Shown here piece after piece: positions 41,930-50,763 of a stretch of DNA of 59,406 bases; position 1 is the stretch's first letter, and each line of letters opens with the position of its first letter. The position numbers and the translations under genes were made by a program. The notes beneath the pieces are model-generated. The model made no database searches. It was not told the origin of the DNA and was given only the letters and a program-made list of their open reading frames with translations. Origin of the DNA: JAFDWI01 sp964544305 (lineage in GTDB: Bacteria > Actinomycetota > Acidimicrobiia > Acidimicrobiales > Iamiaceae); NCBI GenBank assembly GCA_964544305.1, contig CAZJAZ010000011.1:1-59406 (forward strand). Reading direction: 5' to 3'.

Positions 41930-43412
41930 GGGAGAGGGCGCGCCGGTCAAGTTTGTGGCCGGGAGTGAGCGGTAGGGCCGCTACGACCACAAGGTCTTCA
42001 GGAAGCTCAAAGCGGGCGAGTTTGTCGGCTGCGAACTCGCGCACCTCTTTGAGGGTCGGTGGCTTGGCGGGGTTCGTTGGAACGACAACCGCGACACCAA
42101 TGTTGCCCATCACATCGTCCTTGCGAGGTGCGATTGCGACATCTTTGATTGCTTCGTGTTGGGCAAGCACGTTCTCAACATGCATCGGATACACGTTCTC
42201 GCCCCCACGCAGATACATCTCAGAATCACGGCCAACCAATCGCAAACAACCCGCCTCGTCGATCGAACCGAGATCACCCGTGTACAACCAGCCGTCACGA
42301 AGCGCTCGTTTGGATGCTACAGGATCATCCCAGTAGCGATCCATCGCAGCGTCAGACCGCAAACACACTTCGCCGATCGCTCCCGCAGGCAGATCATGAC
42401 CATCCGCGTCTCGAATGGCGAGACCCATGCCGGGGCGCGGGCGACCCACCGTGTGGAGTGCTTCGCTGTCGGGCGCATCAAATGCGGTGCCGGTTCCCAC
42501 GCCTCCGGACTCAGTCGACGAATACCGAATCGAGTACGACGCGCCAAAGCGTTTCCGTGCTTGCGTCACCAACGCAGGAGGAGAAGGAGCACCCCCCATG
42601 ATGAGTGCTTGTACCGACGTGAAATCACGCTGATCAAAGAGGGGATCACGCAACATGAGGGCGACTTGAGGCGCAACCCCACCAATGGCCGACATGTGAG
42701 AGGCCTCGACGATGTCAAGCACATCCGCGGCACGCCAACGGTCCAGCAGCATCAACTCGGCGCCGGTGCGGACGTACCACGGAAACTTCGTCATGAAGCC
42801 GACGTGGGCGAACTGGGTGCCAGCCAGCATCGGCCCTCCACCGCCCCAACGATTGAGACCATCAGTGCCAAGGTCGTAATACATCACCGCGGTCAATTGA
42901 CGGTTCTTAAAAACTGCTCCCTTTGGTCGGCCGGTCGTGCCCGAGGTCAACACGATTGCCACATCACGCTCCGGGTCGTCGGACGCTTGTCGGACAGGTT
43001 CGCCAGCCACACGGAGTTCTGTGAGCACGTGTTCTGGGTCGCGTGCCAGTTCAACAATGTGGGTGCGATTGTCTGACGTCCCTTTGGCCAATTCTGGTGC
43101 GGTGATGACAAGCTTTGGGTTCACGACGTCGAGTGCCACGGTCCGCTCAGGCGGCGCAAGGATTGGATTGACCCCAACGGTGATCGCACCGAGCCGGGCG
43201 AGCGCGACGTAGGCGACCGCATATTCGCACCCTGATGGCAGCACCAACGCGACGACGTCACCCACCCCAATGCCACGTTGTGCCAGACCGCTCGCGGTTT
43301 CGTCAGCAAAGCGGTCAAGTTGACGGTAGGTCAATGACCAACCGTGTTGCGTTGTCAATGCGTGATTCGTTCCGAACCGCTGCGCTGCTTGCGCGACTAC
43401 TTCGCCGAGCAT
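41922..43412 (-). CDS. AMP-dependent acyl-CoA ligase
   Basis: A 496-residue adenylate-forming enzyme; ATG at 43412 is preferred over the longer ORF, which overlaps the upstream gene. Motifs are the P-loop VLTSGTTGRPKGAVF, GASYSIRYSSTESGG, DGWLYTGDLGSIDEAG, RGGENVYPMHVENV, and the C-terminal LPLTPGHKLDRRAL with the catalytic Lys. The substrate is probably a medium or long carboxylate. It begins 10 bp after the hydrolase gene, so the two are one transcript. Its stop codon is supplied by the dispersed hairpin repeat. Confidence 0.92.
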   Translation of the reverse strand: MLGEVVAQAAQRFGTNHALTTQHGWSLTYRQLDRFADETASGLAQRGIGVGDVVALVLPSGCEYAVAYVALARLGAITVGVNPILAPPERTVALDVVNPKLVITAPELAKGTSDNRTHIVELARDPEHVLTELRVAGEPVRQASDDPERDVAIVLTSGTTGRPKGAVFKNRQLTAVMYYDLGTDGLNRWGGGGPMLAGTQFAHVGFMTKFPWYVRTGAELMLLDRWRAADVLDIVEASHMSAIGGVAPQVALMLRDPLFDQRDFTSVQALIMGGAPSPPALVTQARKRFGASYSIRYSSTESGGVGTGTAFDAPDSEALHTVGRPRPGMGLAIRDADGHDLPAGAIGEVCLRSDAAMDRYWDDPVASKRALRDGWLYTGDLGSIDEAGCLRLVGRDSEMYLRGGENVYPMHVENVLAQHEAIKDVAIAPRKDDVMGNIGVAVVVPTNPAKPPTLKEVREFAADKLARFELPEDLVVVAALPLTPGHKLDRRALSQI

Positions 43413-43422
43413 GGGGAAAGAC

Positions 43423-44289
43423 TTATTTGCTTTGGTTCGCCGGATATTCGGCGGCCTGCGCGATGATCGCGTTTGCGAGGCGCTCTGGGTGTTCGTCGGG
43501 GATCCAGTGGCTCCCTCCGGTGATCTCAACGAACCGGTACGGGCCGGAAACAAACGCTTCGGTGTGTTGGGCCGCATAGCGCCCTAGGTAGTGGTCACCG
43601 TCGCTCCAAACATACAAGGTTGGGACCGTGATTGTGCCGATTGGTTTCTTGAGACTAAATGGCAATGCCCGATACCAGTTGACCATCCCACGTGCGGTTG
43701 CCGGATCAGCAAGGAGGTCGGCGCATGCTTGTGCCGCTTCGGGTCGTAATCCATCTTTCGTCAAGCCGTCAACGACACGCTTGGTGTTTTTTGGCCCAAG
43801 AACGAACTCGGGCACTTTGGGGAGTTGGAAGAACCCCATGTACCACGATTTCAGACCTTGACTTGAGTGCGTGAACGATTGCTGCATTGCGCCCGGATGC
43901 GGCGTCGAAACGGCCGTCAATGTTGCGGTTCGCTCGGGAAAGAGCGCGCCGAAAGCCCATGCCACGGCGCCACCCCAGTCGTGGCCGACAATGTGAACTT
44001 GCGTTGTATCGAGTGCGTCGACCAGGGCGGCGATGTCACCGGCGAGTTTGTCGGTTGTATAGGCGCGACGTTCGCGCGGTCGTGCTCCTAGTGAGTACCC
44101 GCGCTGTGTTGGTGCGATAACCCGGTAACCATCTGCCACGAGACGTTCAGCGACGAGATCCCACGAAGACGCGGGCTGGGGAAAGCCGTGCAGGCACACG
44201 ATGATCTCGCCGCCAATTGGCCCGGAATCAAGAACATCGAAAGTGAAACCGTCGTTTGAATAGGAAGTGATTCTCTCGGGTGTCGCCAT
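43423..44289 (-). CDS. alpha/beta hydrolase, epoxide-hydrolase-like
   Basis: A 288-residue alpha/beta hydrolase: CLHGFPQPASSWDLVAERL (HGFP oxyanion loop), the nucleophile elbow HIVGHDWGGAVAWAFG with Asp as nucleophile, and a C-terminal GGSHWIPDEHPERLA with catalytic His. Asp in the elbow plus the HGFP motif indicates an epoxide hydrolase or haloalkane dehalogenase; a Tyr-containing cap (NWYRALPFSLKKP) favours epoxide hydrolase. It is transcribed together with the acyl-CoA ligase. Confidence 0.87.
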   Translation of the reverse strand: MATPERITSYSNDGFTFDVLDSGPIGGEIIVCLHGFPQPASSWDLVAERLVADGYRVIAPTQRGYSLGARPRERRAYTTDKLAGDIAALVDALDTTQVHIVGHDWGGAVAWAFGALFPERTATLTAVSTPHPGAMQQSFTHSSQGLKSWYMGFFQLPKVPEFVLGPKNTKRVVDGLTKDGLRPEAAQACADLLADPATARGMVNWYRALPFSLKKPIGTITVPTLYVWSDGDHYLGRYAAQHTEAFVSGPYRFVEITGGSHWIPDEHPERLANAIIAQAAEYPANQSK

Positions 44290-44342
44290 GGCATGATCCT
44301 GCCACGTCGGCGAGGCTGACGTGCCACCGACGGACGAGGTGG

Positions 44343-44786
44343 CTACTGTCCGGTTCGCACGTATTCGACGAGTTGTTCGTGCTCCACCTCGAGTTCATTG
44401 ACTCGAGATTTCACCACGTCGCCGATGCTGACGATCCCGCACAGCTTTCCGTCGTTGTCAGCAACGGGAAGATGACGGATTCGTTTTTGGGTCATGAGGA
44501 TCCGCAAACCCTCGATGCGGTCAGATGGGGAGCAGGTTCGTACCGGCGTACTCATCACCTCGGTGACCGGCGTCGACTTGATTTGCGACCCATCCACTAA
44601 TGCGGCGAGGAGCCGGACAACGTCTCGTTCGGAGAGTACGCCGATGATGTCACGATCGCCTGCCGTCACAACGAGCGCACCGATTGAATGGCTCGTCAAG
44701 AGTTGAACGGCCTCACCAATGGTATGATCGGGTCCAATGGTGGCGACGCCGGTTCCTTTTGCCTTGAGAATCTCAGCAACATTCAT
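44343..44786 (-). CDS. tandem CBS-domain protein
   Basis: A 147-residue protein from ATG 44786, made of two CBS domains: VATIGPDHTIGEAVQLLTSH with GVLSERDVVRLLAAL, and CSPSDRIEGLRILMTQKRIR with GIVSIGDVVKSRVNEL. Such proteins bind adenine nucleotides and sense energy state. No effector domain is fused. It is divergent from pabB (95 bp). Confidence 0.9.
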   Translation of the reverse strand: MNVAEILKAKGTGVATIGPDHTIGEAVQLLTSHSIGALVVTAGDRDIIGVLSERDVVRLLAALVDGSQIKSTPVTEVMSTPVRTCSPSDRIEGLRILMTQKRIRHLPVADNDGKLCGIVSIGDVVKSRVNELEVEHEQLVEYVRTGQ

Positions 44787-44881
44787 GAGGCCTCCAGGTT
44801 GTTTGCGCAACGGAGTGTTCCGAAGCGTTGGTAGTACCATTGTCGCACGTTGCGCTGACGATTGCTTGAGAAATTTGCGGA

Positions 44882-45916
44882 ATGATGGAGCCTAGAAGCC
44901 GCCAACTCGACCCGATTGCAATTGTCGGCGGCCGTGTCTTTACCGAACTGATTGACGTCACGAGCGATCTCGGTGCGTTGGACTCAACAGGTACGTGGGT
45001 CGTGCTCGCGCCGGCGTCCGGATTGCCAACCTGTGCGCGCTTTGCACACGCAACACACCCGCCACGACCCTTTCGGGGTGCGCCGAGGTGGCCTGGAATT
45101 CCAGACTCAGCTATGTGGGAGTCGTCGCTGACGAAGCACGAATTTTGCGGGCGCGTGCAACGCATCCGAGAGCGGATCGCGGCGGGTGACGTGTACCAGG
45201 TGAATCTGACTCGCAGGCTTCGAACCAAGTTGCCTTACGATGCCGACATTCTGGCGCTTGCTGGCGTGCTGGCGGATGGAAATCCGGCACCCTTTGCCGG
45301 TGTGTTGCGGCTGCACGACATCCAGATCGCCTGTGCGTCTCCAGAGCTGTTTGTGTCGCGAAAAGGTCGAGTGGTGCGGTCGTCGCCGATCAAAGGAACG
45401 GCATCGTCCCCTGAGGGTTTTCTACAGAAAGATTTCGCCGAGAATGTGATGATCGTTGATTTGGTGCGAAATGATTTTGGGCGTGTGTGCGAGTGGGGCT
45501 CGGTCACGGTTCCTGATCTCTGCAGCATTGAGGAGCACCCTGGGCTTGCACATCTTGTTTCCACTGTTGAAGGCACGCTGCGCGACGACGTGGGATGGCC
45601 CGAATTGATGGGTGCGGCCTTCCCTCCTGGTTCGGTGACCGGAGCACCGAAAATTGCTGCACTTGCGATCGTTGACGAACTCGAACCGGTTGAACGCGGC
45701 CCTTATTGCGGCGCATTCGGCTGGGTCGATGCTGACCAGCAAGTGGGTGAGATGGCGGTGACGATTCGGACGTTCTGGTTTGCTGATGGATACCTTTGTT
45801 TTGGAACCGGCGGGGGAATGACCTGGGGTTCTGATCCGCTTGGAGAATGGGAAGAAACCGAGTTGAAAGCGGCCCATCTTTTGGCGGTTGCATCGCGGGC
45901 GGGCCAAGGTTCGTAG
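44882..45916 (+). CDS. pabB: aminodeoxychorismate synthase component I
   Basis: A 344-residue chorismate-binding enzyme. The region RIRERIAAGDVYQVNLTRRL is followed by RVVRSSPIKGTASSPEGFLQ, where PIKGT holds the Lys nucleophile diagnostic of PabB over TrpE. MIVDLVRNDFGRVCEWGSV, PPGSVTGAPKIAALAIVDEL, and GPYCGAFGWVDAD complete the fold. It lacks part of the N-terminal TrpE-like domain and is short. It aminates chorismate with ammonia from a glutaminase partner (PabA, not in the window). pabC follows two bases later. Confidence 0.92.
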   Translation: MMEPRSRQLDPIAIVGGRVFTELIDVTSDLGALDSTGTWVVLAPASGLPTCARFAHATHPPRPFRGAPRWPGIPDSAMWESSLTKHEFCGRVQRIRERIAAGDVYQVNLTRRLRTKLPYDADILALAGVLADGNPAPFAGVLRLHDIQIACASPELFVSRKGRVVRSSPIKGTASSPEGFLQKDFAENVMIVDLVRNDFGRVCEWGSVTVPDLCSIEEHPGLAHLVSTVEGTLRDDVGWPELMGAAFPPGSVTGAPKIAALAIVDELEPVERGPYCGAFGWVDADQQVGEMAVTIRTFWFADGYLCFGTGGGMTWGSDPLGEWEETELKAAHLLAVASRAGQGS

Positions 45917-45918
45917 TG

Positions 45919-46725
45919 ATGAGCGTTGTGTGGATCAATGGGCGCCTAGTCGACGAGTCCGACGCGCACATTGACGCGCTCGGTGGTGGAGTTCTGACGG
46001 GAACCGGCGTGTTCGAATCAATGAAGGTGCTACGGGGGCAGGCGTTTGCGCGGACTCGTCACCTTGCTCGGCTCGGGCAAAGCGCCGCGATTGTCGGGGT
46101 TGACGTACCTGATGATGAGGTTCTTCTTGCCGCGTTGCATCAAGTGCTTGCTGGTTCGCCACAAGCGACCCGGGTTCGGATCACCGTCTATGCCGGGCGA
46201 ACAGAAGTGGAGCCTTCGACCTGCGTTGTCCATGTCGAGACTCGTGCGGCGTGGGATCGGGTTGCTCACGCAATGACTTCCCCGTGGATACGCAATGAGC
46301 GTTCTGTGTTGACCGGGGCAAAGACCACGTCCTATGCCGAGAACCTGATTGCGCGCAATGAGGCTGTGGCTCGTGGCGCCGACGAGGCGCTCTTTTTTGA
46401 CTCTCGAGGCTTTCTTTCAGAAGGTTCCGCGAGCAATGTGTTTCTTGAAGTTGGTGGGGCGTTGTGTACGCCGTCGCCTGCCAACGGGTGTTTAGCGGGG
46501 GTGACCGCGGAATTGGTTTGTGAACTCGTTGCCGTCGATGTCCGAATCGATCTGACCGCCAGTGACCTTGCGACAGCAAGTGAAGCTTTTTTGACATCGT
46601 CAACTCGCGATGTGCATCCGCTCGCGTCAATCGATGGCCGGGAGCTTGGTTTTGCTCCTGGTCCACTGACACAACGTGCAATGGATGCATTTGCTGAACT
46701 CCAAAGTGAAACTGACGATCCCTGA
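45919..46725 (+). CDS. pabC: aminodeoxychorismate lyase
   Basis: A 268-residue fold-type IV PLP enzyme beginning MSVVWINGRLVDESDAHIDA. Further motifs are VLTGTGVFESMKVLRGQAFA, KTTSYAENLIARNEAVARG with the PLP-binding Lys, and FDSRGFLSEGSASNVFLEVG. It converts aminodeoxychorismate to p-aminobenzoate for folate synthesis. The start at 45919 is two bases after the pabB stop. D-amino-acid transaminase is the alternative, but the pabB coupling decides. Confidence 0.9.
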   Translation: MSVVWINGRLVDESDAHIDALGGGVLTGTGVFESMKVLRGQAFARTRHLARLGQSAAIVGVDVPDDEVLLAALHQVLAGSPQATRVRITVYAGRTEVEPSTCVVHVETRAAWDRVAHAMTSPWIRNERSVLTGAKTTSYAENLIARNEAVARGADEALFFDSRGFLSEGSASNVFLEVGGALCTPSPANGCLAGVTAELVCELVAVDVRIDLTASDLATASEAFLTSSTRDVHPLASIDGRELGFAPGPLTQRAMDAFAELQSETDDP

Positions 46726-46770
46726 TCGCCGGACTCACAACCGTTGATCGTCGGCCGCACGTACCTTCCA

Positions 46771-46858
46771 CGCGTCTTTGCACACTTTTCCCGCTATAGA
46801 GCCGGCGGATTCAAGTGTGCAAAGACGCGAATGGGGTCGGGCCGGAAAGTGTGCAAAG
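46771..46858. repeat. 17-base inverted repeat plus a degenerate third copy
   Basis: CGCGTCTTTGCACACTT (46771-46787) is perfectly inverted at 46813-46829; the 25-base loop contains CCGC/GCGG. The core AAGTGTGCAAAG appears a third time at 46847-46858 as a direct repeat of the right arm. It lies between pabC and the isochorismatase-like operon, upstream of operator site D. It could be a protein-binding array or a terminator for pabC; no U tract is present. Confidence 0.6.
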
Positions 46859-46893
46859 TCGTGAGCAAGGCCGAAGATGAGCCTGGCCATGAT

Positions 46894-46908
46894 CTGACGG
46901 AGCGTCAG
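46894..46908. promoter_or_regulatory. palindromic operator, YTGACG-N3-CGTCAG, site D
   Basis: CTGACGGAGCGTCAG, extended by T/A to 17 bases, 32 bp upstream of the operon whose fourth gene is a TetR-family regulator. The position suggests autoregulation. Confidence 0.6.
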
Positions 46909-46940
46909 AAATGCGTTGACGACGCGGCTAGATTCGTGCC

Positions 46941-47564
46941 ATGCCCATTGACCTTGCCGCGTTGCTTGATCCCGCGCACTGTGCGTTGGTCACCCAAGAA
47001 TGTCAAGGCGGCGTGATCGGAGAGAACTCGGCGCTACCTCAACTCGCGCACGCCGCGGCCCCGATCCGGCCAAACCTCGCAGCCCTCGCCACCACCGCCC
47101 GCGCCGCCAACGTCCCGGTCTTGCATTCCCTCGCGGTGCGCCGCGCCGATGGGCTGGGTGCAAACACCAACGCCCGATTGTTTCACGGCGTCGCAAAATC
47201 GTCGGTCACGCTTCTGCCTGATACCCCTGAGTCAGCGGTCATCTCTGAACTCGGCCCCGATCCGTCGGATTTCGCGATCACCCGGCTCCACGGGTTGGGC
47301 CCATTCGCAGGCACCGACCTTGATCCGATCCTTCGAAACCTAGGGGTGACGACCATTGTCGGTGTGGGTGTTTCCATCAATGTGGGCATGACGAATCTGG
47401 TCATGGATGCGGTCAACCTGGGCTACCAGGTCGTGATACCCCGCGATGCCGTGGCCGGACTCCCCGCTGAATACGCGCAAGCCGTGATCGAGAACACGCT
47501 CGCGTTACTCGCCACGGTCACCACTACCGCTGACGTCATTGCTACATGGTCCAACGAACGGTGA
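46941..47564 (+). CDS. isochorismatase-fold protein without the catalytic triad
   Basis: A 207-residue isochorismatase/cysteine-hydrolase fold protein. Aligned by eye with the family, the first strand CALVTQECQGG has Glu where the triad Asp is expected. ITRLHGLGPFAGTDL has Arg/His in place of the Lys. VGVGVSINVGMTNLVMDAV has Gly in place of the nucleophilic Cys. The fold signature and the C-terminal GYQVVIPRDAVAGLPAEYA are kept. It is likely a non-hydrolytic relative. It is the first gene of an operon with a FadD ligase, an LLM oxidoreductase and a TetR regulator. Confidence 0.82.
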   Translation: MPIDLAALLDPAHCALVTQECQGGVIGENSALPQLAHAAAPIRPNLAALATTARAANVPVLHSLAVRRADGLGANTNARLFHGVAKSSVTLLPDTPESAVISELGPDPSDFAITRLHGLGPFAGTDLDPILRNLGVTTIVGVGVSINVGMTNLVMDAVNLGYQVVIPRDAVAGLPAEYAQAVIENTLALLATVTTTADVIATWSNER

Positions 47565-47577
47565 GGCGCGAATTTCC

Positions 47578-49194
47578 ATGATCAAACCTATTGAAGCTGA
47601 TCGAGCCGACATGCGCTGGGGAACGATCCCCGGATTGTTCACCGACGCGGCGCACCGTTTCGGAGACGCCGAAGCGATCGTCGATGGCGATGTTCGTCTG
47701 AGCTGGAACGACGTCGAAGCACGGAACCGTCGTGCCGCCAAAGCGTTTCTAGCTGCGGGCGTGCAGCCGGGCGACCGCGTCGCGATTTGGGCCCCGAATT
47801 GTCACGAATGGGTTGCGGCGCTCGTTGGCCTGCAGTCGGTTGGTGGAGTGCTCGTGCCACTCAACACCCGCTATAAGGGCGCCGAAGCCGCGTGGATTTT
47901 GGCGCGCAGTCGTGCCGTTGCACTCGTTACCGTTGATGGGTTTTTAGGCAACGGGTATGTTGACATGCTCCGTGGTGCAGCCGACGAAGTCGGCGGCCTG
48001 GACGATCTGCACACCACGATTGTGCTTCGTGACGACGCACCTGACGGCACGATTGGATGGGACGCGTTTCTCGCATCTGGTGACGAGGTAAGCGATGCCG
48101 ATCTTGATGCGCGCATCGCCACGGTCGGTCCCAACGATCTGTCCGACATGCTCTTCACGTCGGGCACAACCGGCCGACCCAAAGGAGTGCTGGCCAATCA
48201 CGGTCAAGTCCTGCGCTGTGTTGACGGCTGGGTCGATGCGGTCGGGCTAAACAACAACGACCGCTACTTGATTGTCAACCCGTTCTTCCATTCATTCGGC
48301 TACAAAGCCGGGATCGTGGCCTGTGCAATCGCTGGGGCGACGATGGCGCCGCTTGCCACGTTCGACGTGCCCACCATGATGGAGCTCATCCAACGCGAAA
48401 GGCTCAGCGCGCTGCCCGGAGCCCCGACGATCTACCAGACCATGTTGAACCGACCCGACCGGAGCGACTTCGATCTGTCCAGCCTGCGACTCGCGGTGAC
48501 CGGCGCCGCGGTGATCCCCGTTTCGCTCGTGGAACAAATGAAAGACGTGCTCGGTTTCGACACCGTGGTCACCGCGTATGGGCTTACCGAGGCGTGTGGG
48601 TTCGCAACGATCTGTCAGCATGACGATCCTGCCGAGATCATCGCGACAACCTCGGGTCGGGCCATGCGCGACGTTGAAGTGCTGATCTTCGACGAAGCGG
48701 GCGTTGAGGTGCCCCGAGGTGAGCCCGGCGAGGTCGTCGTACGTGGCTACAACGTCATGCAGGGATACTTCGAAGATCCGGAACAAACCGCGAACGCCAT
48801 CGATGAACGGGGTTGGCTCCACACCGGTGACATCGGCGTGATGGATGAGGCCGGCAATCTCAAGATCACCGACCGGGTGAAAGACATGTTTATTTGCGGC
48901 GGCTTCAACGCGTACCCAGCTGAAATCGAGTCGCTGCTTGGTGCCCACCCTGACATCGCCCAGGTTGCGGTCGTTGGGGTGCCCGATGAGCGCATGGGCG
49001 AGGTCGGCGTCGCATTTGTTGTGCAAGCAACCGGTCACAGTATTGAACCGGACGAGATTGTGGCGTGGGCGAAAGAGCACATGGCGAACTACAAGGCACC
49101 ACGTCGTGTGCATGTCGTTGAAGCACTACCAACGAACGCGTCGGGCAAGGTCCTCAAGTACGAACTTCGTGACCGGTTGTCGACCGGTGAGTGA
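47578..49194 (+). CDS. FadD3-like acyl-CoA ligase
   Basis: A 538-residue adenylate-forming ligase with ATG 47578. Motifs are MLFTSGTTGRPKGVLANHGQ, TVVTAYGLTEACGFATICQ, GWLHTGDIGVMDEAG, KDMFICGGFNAYPAEIES, and the C-terminal ALPTNASGKVLKYELRD with the catalytic Lys. The overall sequence resembles FadD3, the ligase for steroid ring C/D propionate side chains in actinobacteria, but other carboxylates are possible. It is 13 bp after the isochorismatase-like gene and overlaps the following LLM gene by eight bases. Confidence 0.88.
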   Translation: MIKPIEADRADMRWGTIPGLFTDAAHRFGDAEAIVDGDVRLSWNDVEARNRRAAKAFLAAGVQPGDRVAIWAPNCHEWVAALVGLQSVGGVLVPLNTRYKGAEAAWILARSRAVALVTVDGFLGNGYVDMLRGAADEVGGLDDLHTTIVLRDDAPDGTIGWDAFLASGDEVSDADLDARIATVGPNDLSDMLFTSGTTGRPKGVLANHGQVLRCVDGWVDAVGLNNNDRYLIVNPFFHSFGYKAGIVACAIAGATMAPLATFDVPTMMELIQRERLSALPGAPTIYQTMLNRPDRSDFDLSSLRLAVTGAAVIPVSLVEQMKDVLGFDTVVTAYGLTEACGFATICQHDDPAEIIATTSGRAMRDVEVLIFDEAGVEVPRGEPGEVVVRGYNVMQGYFEDPEQTANAIDERGWLHTGDIGVMDEAGNLKITDRVKDMFICGGFNAYPAEIESLLGAHPDIAQVAVVGVPDERMGEVGVAFVVQATGHSIEPDEIVAWAKEHMANYKAPRRVHVVEALPTNASGKVLKYELRDRLSTGE

Positions 49195-50083
49195 ACGTCC
49201 CTCTTTGCAGTTCGCACAGATACTGACGTTCACACCGGCCGAGTTTCTGGTTCCCCTTGCACGCCACGCGGAAGCGGTGGGCTTTGATGCGGTTGCCTTC
49301 AGTGACCATGTGGTGTATCCGATTGGGTTCACCACCAACTACCCGTATTCGGCTGATGGTATGCCGGTGTATTCTCCGACGTCACCGTGGATGGATCCGT
49401 TAGTTGCGATCGCCGCCTGTGCCTCGGCAACCGAGAGACTGCGGTTCATTACCAATGTGTACGTCACGGGTTACCGGCACCCGATCAATATCGCGAAACA
49501 GGTGTCGTCCACATCGTTTCTCACCGGTGGCCGTCTCGATTTTGGGGTGGGTGCTGGCTGGCTTGCTGAAGAGTTCGCCGTCCTCAACCAGCCATTCGTG
49601 AAACGTGGCGCTCGCATGATGGAGACGATTCAAATTCTGCGTGACTTGTGGAGCGGCGAGCCGACTGAACATCACGGCGAGTTCTACGACTTTGCGCCGG
49701 TGCAGTTGTCTCCTGCGCCCAAGGAGCCAATTCCGATTCTGCTTGGTGGACACACCGATCTCGCGGTGCAACGAGCAGCCAAGGTAGGAGATGGCTGGCT
49801 TGGTTTGGACTACGAAGTCGACGAGCTCTTCACAATTCTTGATCGACTACACGAGTTGCGAGTCGACGCGGGGCGAGCCGAACAGCCATTTGCGATTGCG
49901 ACCGGTGTGCGGGCGAAGCCTGAACCCGAATTGTGTCGCGAACTTCAAGCCAGAGGAGTCACGACGCTGTTGACTTCGGCGTTTGGTTTTGGACGCACCG
50001 ATCCGAACGATCTGGATGGTTGTTTCGAAGCGATGTCCGGTTACGCGCAGCGATTCATTCTTCCGGCAAAGGAGCTTTCATGA
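49187..50083 (+). CDS. LLM-class (F420-dependent-like) oxidoreductase
   Basis: A 298-residue luciferase-like monooxygenase-fold protein. The GTG at 49187 inside the end of the fadD gene is chosen. The family features are HAEAVGFDAVAFSDHVVYPI, GRLDFGVGAGWLAEEFAVLN, IPILLGGHTDLAVQRAAKVG and DGWLGLDYEVDEL. Such enzymes in actinobacteria typically use coenzyme F420. It is coupled to the TetR gene by an ATGA overlap. Flavin use cannot be excluded. Confidence 0.9.
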   Translation: MSERPSLQFAQILTFTPAEFLVPLARHAEAVGFDAVAFSDHVVYPIGFTTNYPYSADGMPVYSPTSPWMDPLVAIAACASATERLRFITNVYVTGYRHPINIAKQVSSTSFLTGGRLDFGVGAGWLAEEFAVLNQPFVKRGARMMETIQILRDLWSGEPTEHHGEFYDFAPVQLSPAPKEPIPILLGGHTDLAVQRAAKVGDGWLGLDYEVDELFTILDRLHELRVDAGRAEQPFAIATGVRAKPEPELCRELQARGVTTLLTSAFGFGRTDPNDLDGCFEAMSGYAQRFILPAKELS

Positions 50084-50763
50084 CCGACGCGAAACACGCT
50101 GATGACGACGTTGAACCGCGAGCAGCGGATGGCCGCGTGCCTGGGCGCCGGGGTATGGCGACCCGACAAAAGCTGCTCGAATCGACGCACGAGATGCTGC
50201 GGACCACGGCCTACCGCGACCTCAAAGTCGTCGACATCGCCCGTGCGGCAGGGACGTCACCGGCCACTTTCTATCAGTACTTCGCTGACGTTGAGTCTGC
50301 GGTGCTGGTGTTGGCCGAAGAACTTGCTAGCGAAGGCGAACGCTTCGCAAAGCTCGTGTCGTCAACGACGTGGAGAGGGCGTGAAGGCTACGACTCCGCG
50401 GTTGAGTTAGCCGATGCGTTTCTTGGGTTCTGGGAACAGCACCGGCCCATTCTCAAACTCATTGATCTCGCAACCTTTGAGGGTGATGATCGATTTCGCG
50501 ACATCCGAACCTCGTACCTGGCGGCTACCGCACAGGCTTTGCGCGGCGCGGTCACCGACATGCGTGACGAAGGACGCCATGCCGAGGATGTGAATCCGGC
50601 CGCCATGGCGGGCGTGTTGGTGTCAATGTTGGTGAACGTGGCAGCCCACCAGCGCGGGCTTGAAGAGTGGGGGTCGTCTCGGAACGATCTGCGAACGGCA
50701 ATGGCTCGCATCATTTTCTGGTCGGTGAGCGGGCAGAAAGCTCGTCAATCAACGAGCGCCTGA
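50080..50763 (+). CDS. TetR-family transcriptional regulator
   Basis: A 227-residue regulator. The ATG at 50080 overlaps the LLM gene stop and follows AAGGAG. The N-terminal HTH reads TRQKLLESTHEMLRTTAYRD, with VVDIARAAGTSPATFYQYFA as recognition helix region. The C-terminal ligand domain is helical (VELADAFLGFWEQHRPILKL). As the last gene of the operon preceded by palindrome D it is the best candidate to bind the four YTGACG-N3-CGTCAG sites in this window. Its stop overlaps the convergent beta-lactamase-like gene by 19 bases. Confidence 0.9.
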   Translation: MTDAKHADDDVEPRAADGRVPGRRGMATRQKLLESTHEMLRTTAYRDLKVVDIARAAGTSPATFYQYFADVESAVLVLAEELASEGERFAKLVSSTTWRGREGYDSAVELADAFLGFWEQHRPILKLIDLATFEGDDRFRDIRTSYLAATAQALRGAVTDMRDEGRHAEDVNPAAMAGVLVSMLVNVAAHQRGLEEWGSSRNDLRTAMARIIFWSVSGQKARQSTSA

